A DNA stretch of 64,000 nucleotides, taken from contig NZ_CP022316.1 of the NCBI RefSeq assembly GCF_002216795.1, positions 558,001 through 622,000 on the forward strand, read 5' to 3'. The DNA is from Brachybacterium avium. Its GTDB lineage: Bacteria; Actinomycetota; Actinomycetes; Actinomycetales; Dermabacteraceae. Position numbers and translations under genes: made by a program. Under the pieces are notes generated by a model. It saw only the letters and a program-made list of their open reading frames with translations. It ran no database searches and was not told the DNA's origin. Shown here piece after piece: positions 45,763-57,274 of this stretch (positions within the stretch are counted from its first letter, which is position 1; every line of letters starts with the position of its first letter).

Positions 45763-47864
45763 GCCGCACTGCCTCCGTCGCCCGGAGCCGTCGCCGACTC
45801 CCCGGCACGGTCCCGCTCCCGCACCGGTGCCGGGTTCTCGGCGAAGGTCTGCTGCCAGGCATCGAAGGAGGTGATGCGGGCCGAGGCCTCCCGGTAGCGG
45901 TCGCGCAGAGCATTCCAGCCGCGGTACAGCGCCAGATGGGTGCTCAGCGCCTCGGTGAGCATCTCGCGCACCTGCCGCGGGTCCCGCTTGTACCAGGACA
46001 CCTGGGTGCCCTCCGCGTTGGAGACCAGGGCGCTGTCGTAGGCGGACAGCCGCCACCACTTCGCGTCGAGGTGCGGGATCGCGGCCTGCGGGTTCTCCTC
46101 CGCTCGCGGCTTGGGCGGCGCAAGCAGCTGTTTGGCCAGAGTCTTCGCAGTCCATGCGGGCAGCAGCAGCCGGCGCGGCTCGCTGAAGGGGCGGCCCTTG
46201 CGGGGAGGCTTGTCCACGTGGATCGGCGGGTAGAGATCCGGGTCCTTCTTCATGGCGGCGTCGTCGAAGGCCGACGCCATCGCGCGGATCTCGGGAAGCT
46301 TGGTGCCGATGGAGGGATGCAGCGCCTCGGGGCCCTCGAGCACGTCCTTCTGCGCCAGCAGCCGGCCCGCCTCGGTGTAGTACTGCATGGAGATCAGGTG
46401 CTTGACGTCCAGGAACTGCGATTCCTTGACCACCCTGCCACCACGGTCGTACGGGGAGTGCAGCAGCGCTGTGATGATCCGGTTGCGCTCATGGAAGTAG
46501 GCCTGCCAGCCCACCAGGTCGTCCTTGTCGACCCAGCTCATGTGCCACACGCCGGCGCCGGGCAGGGAGACGGTCGGATAGCCGGCCTGCTTCGCTCGCA
46601 GCCCGTACTCGGCATCGTCCCATTTGATGAACACCGGCAGGCTCAGGCCGATCGCACGCACCGTCTCGGTGGGGATCAGGCAGCTCCACCAGCCGTTGTA
46701 GTCGACGTCCGCACGGCGGTGCAGCCACGGGGTCGAGCGCAGCGGCTCCGTCGCGAAGTCGTGCCCGGTCGTCCCCTCCGGGATGGCGACCGCCGGCTGG
46801 ATGCGCCACGGATCGACGACCTCGCCGAAGGTGTGCAGCACCGAGCGGTTGTTGAGATCGAACATATGGGCACCGACGAGGGTCGGCCGGGTCGCGAAGT
46901 CCGCGAAGGTCATCATCCGGATCAGCGACTCCGGTTCGATGACGATGTCGTCGTCGCAGTTGATGACGTAGGTCGAGGTGCCCGCGGTGGCGGCCTCGTA
47001 CATGCCGCGCGAGAACCCGCCGGAACCGCCGATGTTGCCCTGCTCGATGATCTGCAGCTGGGCGCCGAGCGCCTCCTGCAGCGGGGCGAGCTCCTCGGCA
47101 TGGTCGTTCAGCCGGTCCGCGCCCTGATCGATCACATACATGACATCGAGCAGGCCGCGCAGGTCGGCATCCTCGGAGACGGTGCGGATGTTCTCCAGGC
47201 AGTACTCGACCTTGTTCATCGTGGTCATCGAGATCGAGAAGCTGCCCTCGGTCCGCGCCAGATCAGCGTCGGCGCTCCATTCGGCGTCCAGGATCGCGAG
47301 GTCCTCGCCACCGGCGTAGGCGTCGAACCAGTACCAGCCGCCGTCCCCGAACGCGGTCAGCGGCAGGTCGAAGACCTCCACCCCTGATCCCGAGACGTCC
47401 CGGGACTCATACCGCTGCAGACTGCCTCGCGCGGTGGAGCGCATCACCACGAGATGCCCGGTGCCGGCGGTGCGGACGCTCAGGCGCACGGCGCGCACCG
47501 GGGTCCAGCGGCGCCAGTAGCTCGCCGGGAAGGCGTTGAAGTAGGTGCCGAACGAGCGCATGCTCCGTGCGGGGATGCTCACCGAATGCCGCTCGCTGAG
47601 CTCGCTGATGTCCACCTGGGCCTGGACGGTCGCGTGGGAGGCGGGTCCTTCCGGCGCGGTCCGGCGAGCGTGGTCCGAGCCCCCGCCGAGACCGAGAGCG
47701 CTGCCAGTGGCTCCCGAGCGGGCGTCAGCCGCCTCGATGTACAGCGGGACGATGTCCGGGGAGGACTCGAAAGGAAGGATCAGGCGCTGCAGCAGCCGCT
47801 GCGGAGCGCCCTCGGCCGGGGCCGCGGTCTCACGCGGTGTCGCAGTGGCAGGGGTGGCGTTCAT
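45759..47864 (-). CDS. glfT2: GlfT2-like galactofuranosyltransferase
   Basis: 701-residue processive galactofuranosyltransferase. An N-terminal beta-sandwich domain (about 1-200, ending WYWFDAYAGGEDL) precedes a GT2 catalytic domain (about 210-460): SISMTTMNKVEYCLENIRTV, GNIGGSGGFSRGMYEA, metal motif INCDDDIVIEPESL near 306, and catalytic-base region FIKWDDAEYGLRA near 412. LPGAGVWHMSWVDKD provides the conserved His/Trp. A helical C-terminal domain (about 470-701) completes the mycobacterial GlfT2 layout. GlfT2 extends galactan with alternating beta-1,5 and beta-1,6 galactofuranose. Between glf and wzm, its logical place. Confidence 0.94.
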   Translation of the reverse strand: MNATPATATPRETAAPAEGAPQRLLQRLILPFESSPDIVPLYIEAADARSGATGSALGLGGGSDHARRTAPEGPASHATVQAQVDISELSERHSVSIPARSMRSFGTYFNAFPASYWRRWTPVRAVRLSVRTAGTGHLVVMRSTARGSLQRYESRDVSGSGVEVFDLPLTAFGDGGWYWFDAYAGGEDLAILDAEWSADADLARTEGSFSISMTTMNKVEYCLENIRTVSEDADLRGLLDVMYVIDQGADRLNDHAEELAPLQEALGAQLQIIEQGNIGGSGGFSRGMYEAATAGTSTYVINCDDDIVIEPESLIRMMTFADFATRPTLVGAHMFDLNNRSVLHTFGEVVDPWRIQPAVAIPEGTTGHDFATEPLRSTPWLHRRADVDYNGWWSCLIPTETVRAIGLSLPVFIKWDDAEYGLRAKQAGYPTVSLPGAGVWHMSWVDKDDLVGWQAYFHERNRIITALLHSPYDRGGRVVKESQFLDVKHLISMQYYTEAGRLLAQKDVLEGPEALHPSIGTKLPEIRAMASAFDDAAMKKDPDLYPPIHVDKPPRKGRPFSEPRRLLLPAWTAKTLAKQLLAPPKPRAEENPQAAIPHLDAKWWRLSAYDSALVSNAEGTQVSWYKRDPRQVREMLTEALSTHLALYRGWNALRDRYREASARITSFDAWQQTFAENPAPVRERDRAGESATAPGDGGSAA

Positions 47865-47920
47865 GGAGCTCCTCGTCGGCGGTCATCGAGCATCCCGCCG
47901 CAGGCGGCGGGGCGCACGGG

Positions 47921-49192
<1,272 letters not shown>

Positions 49193-50077
49193 TCATGCCG
49201 GGCCGTGCCCGGTATCGCTGCGCTCGACGAAGCGGCGGTACCCCACACGCCGGGCCCAGCCGGGGATGAAGCGGTAGGTCGCTCGGAGGGCGAGGTTGCA
49301 CAGGAATCCGCCGGGGGTGGTCACCCGATCCAGCAGCATCCGGCGCTGCAGGCGGACGTCGCTGGCGAACAGGCGCCAGCCGCCGCGCCGGGCGAACAGC
49401 TCCTCGTCGACGCGGTAGTCCACGAGCACCTCGGGCAGGTTCCCCATCCGGGCGCCGCCGAGCATCATCCGCTCCCACAGCCAGTAGTCCTCGAGCAGGG
49501 AGAGGTCCCGGTAGCCGCCCACCGCGAGCGCCACCGAGCGTCGCAGCACCACCGTGGGGTGGTGGAAAGGGCTGTGATGGGGCAGGTAGCGCACGATCTC
49601 CTCGTGCCCGAGGGGTCGGGTGCGCAGGGGGCCGGTCCCCGGCGGCACCTGGTCGCTGAACTCCCGCATCGAAGAGCCCAGCAGGTCCAGCCGCTCCTCC
49701 TGCATCCGCGGGATCTGCAGCGCGAAGCGCTCGGGGCGGCAGATGTCATCCGCATCCGCCCGCGCCACCAGGTCGTGCGGGCTGGACTCGAGACCGTCCT
49801 GGAGGGCGGCGGCGACCCCGCGGTGAGCATCATGGCGCAGCACCAGCGCGGGCCCGAACGCGCCCTGCTCGACCCGGTCGACGACGGCCTCGAGCGCCGC
49901 CGGCAACGGGCCGTCCACGGTGAGGATCAGCAGGTCGGGCCGATGCTGCTGCTCCACGGTCGCGGTGCGCAGGGCGAGCTCGAGCCGATCGGGCAGGTCA
50001 CGCCGCCACAGCGGCATCAGCACCGTGAACGCCGGGCGCTGCGGCGCCGTCGAGCTCGAGGGGTCCTCGGAGGTCAC
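49193..50077 (-). CDS. Family 2 glycosyltransferase
   Basis: 294-residue GT-A enzyme. FTVLMPLWRRDLPDRLELAL opens the nucleotide-sugar domain; the DxD motif is RADADDICRPERF; acceptor-side motifs are PFHHPTVVLRRSVALAVGGY and LLEDYWLWERM. Overall like WcaA/SpsA-type transferases for wall glycans, possibly adding a priming or branch sugar. GTG start overlaps the upstream glycosyltransferase stop (GTGA). Between it and glf lies a 111-base gap that may hold a promoter for glf. Confidence 0.9.
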   Translation of the reverse strand: MTSEDPSSSTAPQRPAFTVLMPLWRRDLPDRLELALRTATVEQQHRPDLLILTVDGPLPAALEAVVDRVEQGAFGPALVLRHDAHRGVAAALQDGLESSPHDLVARADADDICRPERFALQIPRMQEERLDLLGSSMREFSDQVPPGTGPLRTRPLGHEEIVRYLPHHSPFHHPTVVLRRSVALAVGGYRDLSLLEDYWLWERMMLGGARMGNLPEVLVDYRVDEELFARRGGWRLFASDVRLQRRMLLDRVTTPGGFLCNLALRATYRFIPGWARRVGYRRFVERSDTGHGPA

Positions 50078-51081
50078 CGCCCTGCCACCCGCTCGATCTC
50101 GCGGATGTCCGCGGCGGCCTCGCCATCGGCAGCGAGGACGGCGGCGGAGGGGCGAGGTCCGCTCCGCAGCGCCGCGAACAGGCCGCGCAGACCCACTGCG
50201 AGCAGACCGCTGCGATGGCGCAGCAGCAGGCGGAGCCACCCGAGCCCCGTCGCCCCGCCGTGCACGAGCTTCTCGGCAGGGGTGAAGGACGAGGTGCGCA
50301 GCAGAGCCCAGAGCCGGTTGCGCACGTCATAGAAGAAGCGGGCGCCGGGCCCGGACTGGGCGTTCCCGAAGAGGGCGGTGCGGTGCTCGACGATGGACGC
50401 CGGCACCTGGAGTCCGCGGCCGTGCCGCAGGAGGCGGCCGGTGTGCTCGAAGTCATCCGACCAGATGAAGTAGTCCGCATAGGGCAGGCCCAGCCGGCGC
50501 ACGTCCTGCCCGTTCAGCAGCGCCGAGACGTAGCTCGCGGTGCGGATGGGTCGCCCCCCGGTCTGCGCGGCGTCGCGCTTCTCCTGGGAGCTCGCGCCCC
50601 AGCGGGAGCGCTGGGTGTTCATCGGATGGTCGCGACCGTCGGTCCACACCGCCCGGGAGCTGAGCACGCTGAGGCGCACGGGCGAGGCCTGCAGGGCACG
50701 CAGCAGCTCGGACAGCGCCGTCGGCCGCGGGACGGTGTCATCGTCCATCACCCACACCCAGTCGGCGTCGTGACGGACGAGGGCACGGGCGATGCCGGCC
50801 GCGAAGCCGCCGGCTCCGCCGACATTGCGCCGGAGGTGGACGACGTCCGCCGCCAGTGGGTGGGCGTCCGCGACGGCACCGCTCGCATCGGTGGAGGAGT
50901 TGTCGATCACCACCACCGCGTCGGGTCGTCGCTCCTGCGCGGCGAGCCCGTCGAGGCACTGCTGCAGCAGTGCCTCGCGGTTATAGGTCACGACCACGGC
51001 CACCACCCGCTGCGCGAGCGCATCGGGGTGGGCGTCACCTCGGTCCGAGGTCCGATCGCCGGTGGGTGCGGGATGAGTCAC
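50074..51081 (-). CDS. GlfT1-like family 2 glycosyltransferase
   Basis: 335-residue GT2 enzyme: VVAVVVTYNREALLQQCLDG, VVVIDNSSTDASG, the NVGGAGGFAAGIARAL segment, metal motif WVWVMDDDTVPRP and the late motif YADYFIWSDDFEHTGRLLR. The NVGGAGGF and W-x-W-x-DDD phrases resemble GlfT1, which adds the first galactofuranose residues to the polyprenyl-linked disaccharide in mycobacteria (inference from pattern and from neighbours glf, glfT2, wzm, wzt). GTG 51081 with AGGAGG five bases upstream is the chosen start; ATG 51111 is possible. Confidence 0.87.
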   Translation of the reverse strand: MTHPAPTGDRTSDRGDAHPDALAQRVVAVVVTYNREALLQQCLDGLAAQERRPDAVVVIDNSSTDASGAVADAHPLAADVVHLRRNVGGAGGFAAGIARALVRHDADWVWVMDDDTVPRPTALSELLRALQASPVRLSVLSSRAVWTDGRDHPMNTQRSRWGASSQEKRDAAQTGGRPIRTASYVSALLNGQDVRRLGLPYADYFIWSDDFEHTGRLLRHGRGLQVPASIVEHRTALFGNAQSGPGARFFYDVRNRLWALLRTSSFTPAEKLVHGGATGLGWLRLLLRHRSGLLAVGLRGLFAALRSGPRPSAAVLAADGEAAADIREIERVAGR

Positions 51082-51363
51082 TGCGCCTCCTGCTGCTGAT
51101 CCATGCCGCATGGGCGGCGCCTCCACAGTGTACGGAGCCGGACGCCTCGGGGCCCGTCACCCTGCCGCGGCCGTGTGAAGGTTCTCGGGAGGTTCTCCGA
51201 TCACCGCCCGACATGCCGCCCGGCGCCAGCACGTCGAACCGGGTGACGGCTACTCTGGCGGCGCTGGATGCGCCCCGGGACCGATCCCGGGGGTCCCCCA
51301 GGTGCCGGATGACACGGCTCCGACCCCATGTCCGTACGGCCCTGCGCCGGGAAGGAGACAGCT

Positions 51364-52658
51364 GTGAGCGATCAGCCGCCGCCCCGCTCCCCGCGCGCAG
51401 GCGGTCCCCGCCGCCCTCACGGCCATCGCGCCCGCGCCGGCGGCAGCGCACGCGCCGTGCCCCGCCACCGACCCGCTTCCCGGGAGCGCCCGGACGGCGC
51501 CTCTGCGGCGGGGCCGGGCGCGGTCCCGACCCGCCCGCTGCCCCGCACTCCGGGGCCCTCCCCCGTCGAACCCGGCGCCGTGCACCGAGCCCGCGCCGAC
51601 GACGAGCAGCAGGGGAGACAGCGCCCCGTCGACCCGCCGCACGGCGACCCGGAGCGAGCCCCGCACGGCCCCGATGACGGGAGCCTGCCACCCGGTGGCC
51701 CGCCGCCCGCGCGCACGCCACGACGTCGCTCCCGCCTTCCGCGACCGCTCCGGCTCGGAGCGACGCTGATGGTGCTCGTGCTGGTGCTCGTGCTGGGCTG
51801 GGGCACAGGGGTGACGATCTGGGCGAACAGCCGCATCGACCACGTCGCAGCGCTGTCCGGCGCGGAGAACACCCCCGGGACCACCTACCTCATCGCCGGA
51901 TCCGATCGCCGCGACGGGGCTGCCGTGGGCGAGGACGGCACCAAGGGCGCCCGCGCCGACACGATGATGCTGCTGCACAAAGCCCCCGGGGGAACAGCTA
52001 CCTGATCTCCCTGCCCCGGGACACCCTCGTCGACATCCCCGGCTACGGCGGCTACAAGCTCAACGCCGCCTACTCCTTCGGCGGCGCACCGCTGCTGGTC
52101 CGGACCGTCGAGCAGTTCTCCGGCCTGACCGTGGACCATTATGTCGAGATCGGCTTCGACGGCGTGTCCGACGTCGTGGACTCGGTCGGACACGTGAACC
52201 TGTGCATCGATCAGGACGTCGATGACAAGAGATCCGGTCTGGTGATGACCGAGGGCTGCCATGACGTCGAAGGCGAGCAGGCACTGGCCTTCGTCCGCGC
52301 GCGCTACTTCGATCCCACCGCCGATCTGGGGCGCCAGCAGCGCCAGCAGCAGTTCGTCGGCGCCCTCATGGAGCGCGTGACGACCCCCTCGGTGCTGCTG
52401 AACCCGTTCGCCCAGGTGCGCCTGGCCGGAGCCGGCTCAGGAGCGCTGACCACCAGCGAGAACACCGGGATCATTGACGTCAGCAGGATGGCTCTGACTG
52501 CTCGCAGCGCCATGAACTCCGGCAGCACCCCCGTGCTCCCGATCGAGAACCCGGAATTCATGACCAAGCACTCCGGGGTCGCGATCCTCACCGACGACGC
52601 AGACATCGCCGCGTTCTTCGCCGAGGTGAGGGACGGCTCAGCGGACACCGCGCCGTAG
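51364..52658 (+). pseudogene. LytR-CpsA-Psr (LCP) glycopolymer ligase, frameshifted in this sequence
   Basis: LCP family phosphotransferase that attaches lipid-linked wall polymers to peptidoglycan. A 130-residue disordered Pro/Arg-rich cytoplasmic start, one transmembrane helix (LMVLVLVLVLGWGTGVTIWA) and the LCP domain follow: TTYLIAGSDRRDG, ARADTMMLLH, then, in the shifted frame, YLISLPRDTLVDIPGYGG, LNAAYSFGG and FVRARYFDPTADLGRQQRQQ. The first frame stops at 52005; one extra G in the G5 run 51988-51992 restores APGGNSYLISLPRD and a 431-residue protein. GTG start 51364 has GAAGGAG upstream. Divergent from the galactan cluster, a plausible ligase for it. Confidence 0.9.
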
Positions 52659-52699
52659 ACATCGGCGCAGCTTCCCTGCGGGGCTGAGGGAGGTGCCGC

Positions 52700-53419
52700 T
52701 CAGCGGAAGAGCATGTCGATGACGATGTTCACCGAGTTCAGGACCGACTGGCCCTTCGAGCGCGAGTAGTCGGTGTACAGGATGTGCACCGGGTGCTCGG
52801 CGACCGTGAACCTGTGACGCCCGATCTCCTCGACGATCTCGGAGGCATGCGCCATCCGGTTCTGCTCGATCGCGAGCCTCTCACAGGCCTCCCGTCCCAG
52901 CACCCGCAGTCCGTTGTGGGCATCGGTGAGCTTCACCCCGGTGGTGAGGTTCGTGTACCAGACGGCGCCGCGCAGCACCATGCGCTTGAGCAGCCCGGGC
53001 CTGGTGCGGGCATCGAGGAAGCGGGAGCCGAGCACGATGTCCACCCCCTCGTCCTGCCGCTTCGCGATCATCGCGGCGGCATCATCGACCTGGTGCTGCC
53101 CGTCGGAATCGAAGGTGACGATCTGCTGCATGTGCGGATCGCGCAGGGCGTAGTCGATCCCCGTCTTCAGCGCGGCGCCCTGGCCCATGTTGTACGGATG
53201 GCGGACCACGGCGGCCCCGGCCTCGGCCGCGATCCGGGCAGAGGCGTCCAGACTGCCGTCGTCCACGCAGACGACCAGCGGGTACCGGGTGCGCAGATCA
53301 CGGATGACATCCCCGACGACCTCGCCCTCATTGAACAGCGGGACCACGAACCAGGTGGTGTCTGCTCCGGGAGAGACCGGAGCCCCGGCCGCCTCAGGCG
53401 CAGGTTCGGACGTGCTCAA
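52700..53419 (-). CDS. DPM1-like family 2 glycosyltransferase
   Basis: 239-residue soluble GT2 enzyme of the polyprenol-phosphate sugar transferase type: WFVVPLFNEGEVVGDVIRDL, VVCVDDGSLDASARIA, HPYNMGQGAALKTGIDYAL, DxD in TFDSDGQHQVDDA, and GSRFLDARTRPGLLKRMVLR. Such enzymes load a sugar on undecaprenyl or decaprenyl phosphate. The family often pairs with a DUF2304 membrane protein, which is encoded nearby at 54925 though on the other strand. Confidence 0.92.
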   Translation of the reverse strand: MSTSEPAPEAAGAPVSPGADTTWFVVPLFNEGEVVGDVIRDLRTRYPLVVCVDDGSLDASARIAAEAGAAVVRHPYNMGQGAALKTGIDYALRDPHMQQIVTFDSDGQHQVDDAAAMIAKRQDEGVDIVLGSRFLDARTRPGLLKRMVLRGAVWYTNLTTGVKLTDAHNGLRVLGREACERLAIEQNRMAHASEIVEEIGRHRFTVAEHPVHILYTDYSRSKGQSVLNSVNIVIDMLFR

Positions 53420-53594
53420 GGGCTCTCCTCCTGGACTGCGGGACCGCCTCGCGGGCGTGGGATCAGCGACGGGGATGCGGCGTGAGATGCACGTTCGTCG
53501 ACGGCCGATGAGGATACCCTGTCACGGTGGACCGCCCCTGGTGGTCATCGACGCGCACGGGGCATCCGCGAGGAGTCCCATGAGGAGGAGCACT

Positions 53595-54920
53595 GTGAAG
53601 ACTGCTGTTGTCGCACTGGGGAAGATCGGGCTGCCGCTGGCTGTGCAGTTCGCCGATGCCGGTCACGAGGTGATCGGGGTCGATGTGAACCCCCGGCAGG
53701 TGGAGCTGATCAACCAGGGCGTCGAACCGTTCCCCGGTGAGGCGCACCTGCAGGAGAAGCTCTCCGAGCTGGTCCCGGCCGGGAAGCTGCGGGCGACCAC
53801 CGACTACGCCGAGGCGATCCCGGGCGCGGATGCGGTCGTGATCGTAGTGCCGCTGTTCGTGGACGATGCGACCTGGGAGCCGGACTTCGCGTGGATGGAC
53901 GCCGCCACCAGGTCGCTGGCCGAGCACCTCACCCCCGGCACCCTGGTCTCCTACGAGACCACCCTCCCCGTCGGAACCCTGCGGAACCGGTTCGTGCCGA
54001 TGATCGAAGAGCTCTCCGGGCTGCAGGAATCGAAGGACTTCTTCGCCGTGTTCTCTCCCGAGCGGGTGCTGACCGGGCGAGTGTTCGAGGACCTGCGCAA
54101 GTACCCCAAGCTGATCGGCGCGATCAGCGAGGCGGGTACGCAGCGGGCGCGAGAGTTCTACGAGTCCGCGCTCACCTTCGATGAGCGGCCGGACCTGCAC
54201 ACGCCCAACGGGGTGTGGGACCTCGGCACTCCCGAGGCGTCCGAGCTGGCGAAGCTCGCCGAGACCACGTACCGGGATGTGAACATCGGCCTGGCGAACG
54301 AGTTCGCGCTGTTCGCGCAGGACAACGGCATCGATGTGTACAAGGTGATCGAGGCCAGCAACTCCCAGCCCTACTCGCACATCCACCAGCCCGGCATCGC
54401 AGTGGGCGGGCACTGCATCCCGGTCTACCCGCGGCTGTACCTGTCCACCGATCCGGACGCGGAGACGGTCCGCACCGCGAGGACGCTGAACGCCTCGGTG
54501 CCGGCGAAGCTGGTCCAGCGGGCAGCGGACCTGCTCGGGTCGCTGCAGGGCGTCAGGGCCGTGGTGCTCGGGGCGTCCTACCGCGCCGGGGTGAAGGAGA
54601 CCGCGTTCTCCGGAGTGTTCCCGGTGGTCGAAGCGCTGCGCGCGCACGGCGCGGAGGTCGCGGTGCACGACACGTTCTACGACGACGAGGAGCTGGCCGG
54701 CTTCGGCTGGGCCCCGTACCACGTGGGCGAGGCCGCGGATCTGGTGATCGTCCAGACCAACCATCCCGAGTACCGCGACCTGGGCAGCAGCGACGTGCCC
54801 GGAGTGAAGCTGCTCGTGGACGGCCGCAACATCACCACCGCCGAGAACTGGACGGGCACCCCGCGCCTCGTCCTCGGCGACGGCTCCGCCTCCACCCACC
54901 AGCAGGGCCAGGAGGGCTGA
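53595..54920 (+). CDS. UDP-N-acetyl-D-mannosamine dehydrogenase-like nucleotide-sugar dehydrogenase
   Basis: 441-residue enzyme of the UDP-Glc/GDP-Man dehydrogenase family, WecC-like branch. NAD-binding opening TAVVALGKIGLPLAVQFADA, ADAVVIVVPLFVD, FSPERVLTGRVFEDL, the substrate loop KLAETTYRDVNIGLANEFAL and the catalytic cysteine in GGHCIPVYPRLYL. The ALGASYRAGVKETAFSG-like block marks the C-terminal domain. Oxidises the C6 hydroxyl to give a uronic acid, probably UDP-ManNAcA given a wecB gene 5 kb away. GTG 53595 matches the usual N-terminus; ATG 53580 is also well placed behind AGGAG. Confidence 0.9.
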   Translation: MKTAVVALGKIGLPLAVQFADAGHEVIGVDVNPRQVELINQGVEPFPGEAHLQEKLSELVPAGKLRATTDYAEAIPGADAVVIVVPLFVDDATWEPDFAWMDAATRSLAEHLTPGTLVSYETTLPVGTLRNRFVPMIEELSGLQESKDFFAVFSPERVLTGRVFEDLRKYPKLIGAISEAGTQRAREFYESALTFDERPDLHTPNGVWDLGTPEASELAKLAETTYRDVNIGLANEFALFAQDNGIDVYKVIEASNSQPYSHIHQPGIAVGGHCIPVYPRLYLSTDPDAETVRTARTLNASVPAKLVQRAADLLGSLQGVRAVVLGASYRAGVKETAFSGVFPVVEALRAHGAEVAVHDTFYDDEELAGFGWAPYHVGEAADLVIVQTNHPEYRDLGSSDVPGVKLLVDGRNITTAENWTGTPRLVLGDGSASTHQQGQEG

Positions 54921-54924
54921 GCCG

Positions 54925-55347
54925 ATGGGTGAGCAGGAGCTGATCCTCGGGCTGGGGCCCACCCTGGTCGGCAACCGCACCTTCATCATCCAGCTGCTGC
55001 TGGTGCTGGGGATCGTGGTGATCGTCGCCTGGTTGTTCATCAAGCGCGGCGCGAAGCAGCTCGCGGTGCGCCGCCTGCTGATCATCGCGTTCGCGGTGTT
55101 CGCCGTCCTCACGGTGCTGTTCCCGGGCATGCTCTCGAAGGTGGCGAACATCGTCGGCGTCGGCCGTGGCGCCGATCTCCTGCTGTACGCCACCGTGCTG
55201 GTGCTGCTGGGGTTCCTCGCCCTGCAGGAGGCGCGGACCAAGGCGGCGGAGAAGCGCACCACCTACCTCGCACGGCTCCTGTCCCTCGATGAGGCCATCC
55301 CGCCCGCCGAGTACCGTGCCGCGGCGCTCGGCCGTCAGGACGGATGA
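54925..55347 (+). CDS. DUF2304 membrane protein
   Basis: 140-residue protein with three transmembrane helices (about 18-36, 50-66, 85-104) and a cytoplasmic coiled tail (LQEARTKAAEKRTTYLARLL), the DUF2304 pattern. DUF2304 proteins usually sit beside a DPM1-like glycosyltransferase, thought to work as a membrane partner; that partner may be the gene at 52700. Stop overlaps the next start by four bases. Confidence 0.9.
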   Translation: MGEQELILGLGPTLVGNRTFIIQLLLVLGIVVIVAWLFIKRGAKQLAVRRLLIIAFAVFAVLTVLFPGMLSKVANIVGVGRGADLLLYATVLVLLGFLALQEARTKAAEKRTTYLARLLSLDEAIPPAEYRAAALGRQDG

Positions 55348-57274
55348 CCGCCCTGGTCGCCCTCGTCCTCGCGTTCCTCCTCGTCCTCGCGGCGGCGTAC
55401 CTCCCCGGGTACGTCGCCGCGAGGACACTGGGAGGCTCGCACCTGCTCTCCCTCGCGCTGGCCCCGGCGCTGGCCGCCGCGATCGCCGGGGCGGCGCGAT
55501 CCTCGCCGCCATCGTGGGGATCCGCTGGTCGCTGCTGCCATTCCTGCTCATGGCCGTCCTGCTGGTCGCCGTCGCCGCTGGGCTGCGCCGAGCGGGAGTG
55601 TCGCTGCCGGCGACGGTGCTGGACGGTGCCCTGTCCCCACAGCGCGCAGTGCCCGGTGGTGCCGCGTGGATCGCCGGCGCCGTGGCGGTCGCGCTCGTGC
55701 CGCTGATGATCCAGGCCGGGCGCCCCGACGCCGTGCTGGAGCGCTGGGACACCCTCTACCATCTCTCGGCGCTGCAGCATGTGCGGGAAACCGGCATCGC
55801 CTCGAGCCTGCAGGTCGGCGTGATCTCCTCTACGCAGGGGGATCCCAGCTACTACCCTGCCGCCTTCCACGCGCTGGCGGCCCTGGTCCCCGGCGTCCCC
55901 ACTGCCACACTGCTCAACGCGACCGTGCTGGCACTGGCCGTGGTGCCCTGGATCCTCGGCATCGCGCTGCTGGCCCGCACCGTGTTCGCCGAGGTGTCGT
56001 GGGCACCCTTCGCGGCCGCCGTCACCGCCATCCTGATCCCGGCCACTCCGCTGGACCTGTGGATCCACCTCTCCCCCATTCCCAACCTCTCCGGCTTCGC
56101 CGCGCTGCCCGGGGCGCTGGCCGCCGCGGCCGCGCTCTGGAACGCGCTGCTTCCGGGGATCTCCGCACGCCCCGCGCTGGCCGCCGCTGCGGCCGTCGGC
56201 AGCGCCGGGGCGGGCCTCGGGCTCATGCATCCGAACGTCGCGGTGACGGCGCTGATCCTGCTGGCGGTGCTGACCGCCGTGACGGCCGCGCCGCAGTGGC
56301 GACGCCGGCCGGCGCTGATCGCGGTGCCGGTGCTCGCCGTGCTGCCCGTCGCGCTGCTGTCCTTCACCCCGCTGGGCGCTCACGTGACGGGGTTCAACGG
56401 CGGTCTGGAGGTCTCCTGGTGGCTGGCTCTCGGCGAGGTCCTGCTGGGGCTGCTCACGGTGTGGCCGATGGCGCTCGGCGTGGTGATCGCCATGCTGTGG
56501 TGGCCGGGGCTGGTCACCGCACTGGCCGCCCCGGCGCGTCGCTGGCTCGCGATCGCCTGGATCGTGATCGCGGTGATCTACCTCGATGCGGCACTGGACT
56601 CCCCTCTGAACCTCTCCGCGCTCTTCTACCGGGGGCAGGACCGTCTCTCGATGCCGCTGGCGATGCTGTCCGCCGTGCTGGTGGTGCCGGGTCTGCAGTG
56701 CTGGACTCGGGTGCTGGGGCGGTGGCCGGCCCGGCGATCTGCCTCCCGCGGACCCTCCGCGATGACGGCAGGGCTGGTCGTCGCCGCCGTCCTGCTGACC
56801 CTCACCTCGGTCCCGGCCCGGAGCGACAACGCCGCCAAGAACCTCGCGGCCGACTACCCGGGCAGGGGCCGGTTCCTGCAGGCCGACGAGCGGCTGCTCT
56901 TCGAGCAGCACGTACCGCAGATGGACCCGGAGGGCACCGTCCTGGCCAGCCCGTTCTCGGGCGCGGCACACCTGTATGCCCTGTTCGGCCAGGACGTGCG
57001 GCTGCCGGTGGCCGGCATGGCCTACACCGACCTGGACCGCGACCTGCTCTACGCCACCGAGGACGCCGCGACGGATCCGGCCGACTGTCGCCTGCTGGAG
57101 GAGAACGGGATCGCCTACGTCTACCAGGAGCTGCAGCCCTACAACCGCCACAAGACCTCCGATTCGGTCAACCTCGCCGGGCCCGACCTGGGCACACTGC
57201 TGTTCAGCACGGACCATTCGCGCATGATCGAGATCGACTGCGATCCCGGGGACGGCAGCTATGACCCCGTCTGA
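55344..57274 (+). pseudogene. DUF6541-like polytopic membrane protein, frameshifted in this sequence
   Basis: Restored length 643 residues, with about 12 to 14 transmembrane helices followed by a soluble C-terminal domain (YPGRGRFLQADERLLFEQHV, GTVLASPFSGAAHLYALFG). The pattern fits DUF6541, a GT-C-like family common in actinobacterial polysaccharide loci; an HHPNV-like aromatic/acidic loop is less clear. The first frame (MTALVALVLAFLLVLAAAYL) stops at 55706; the long frame starts one base back after 55491. One extra G in the G4 run 55488-55491 gives IAGGGAILAAIVG and joins them. Coupled to DUF2304. Confidence 0.8.
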
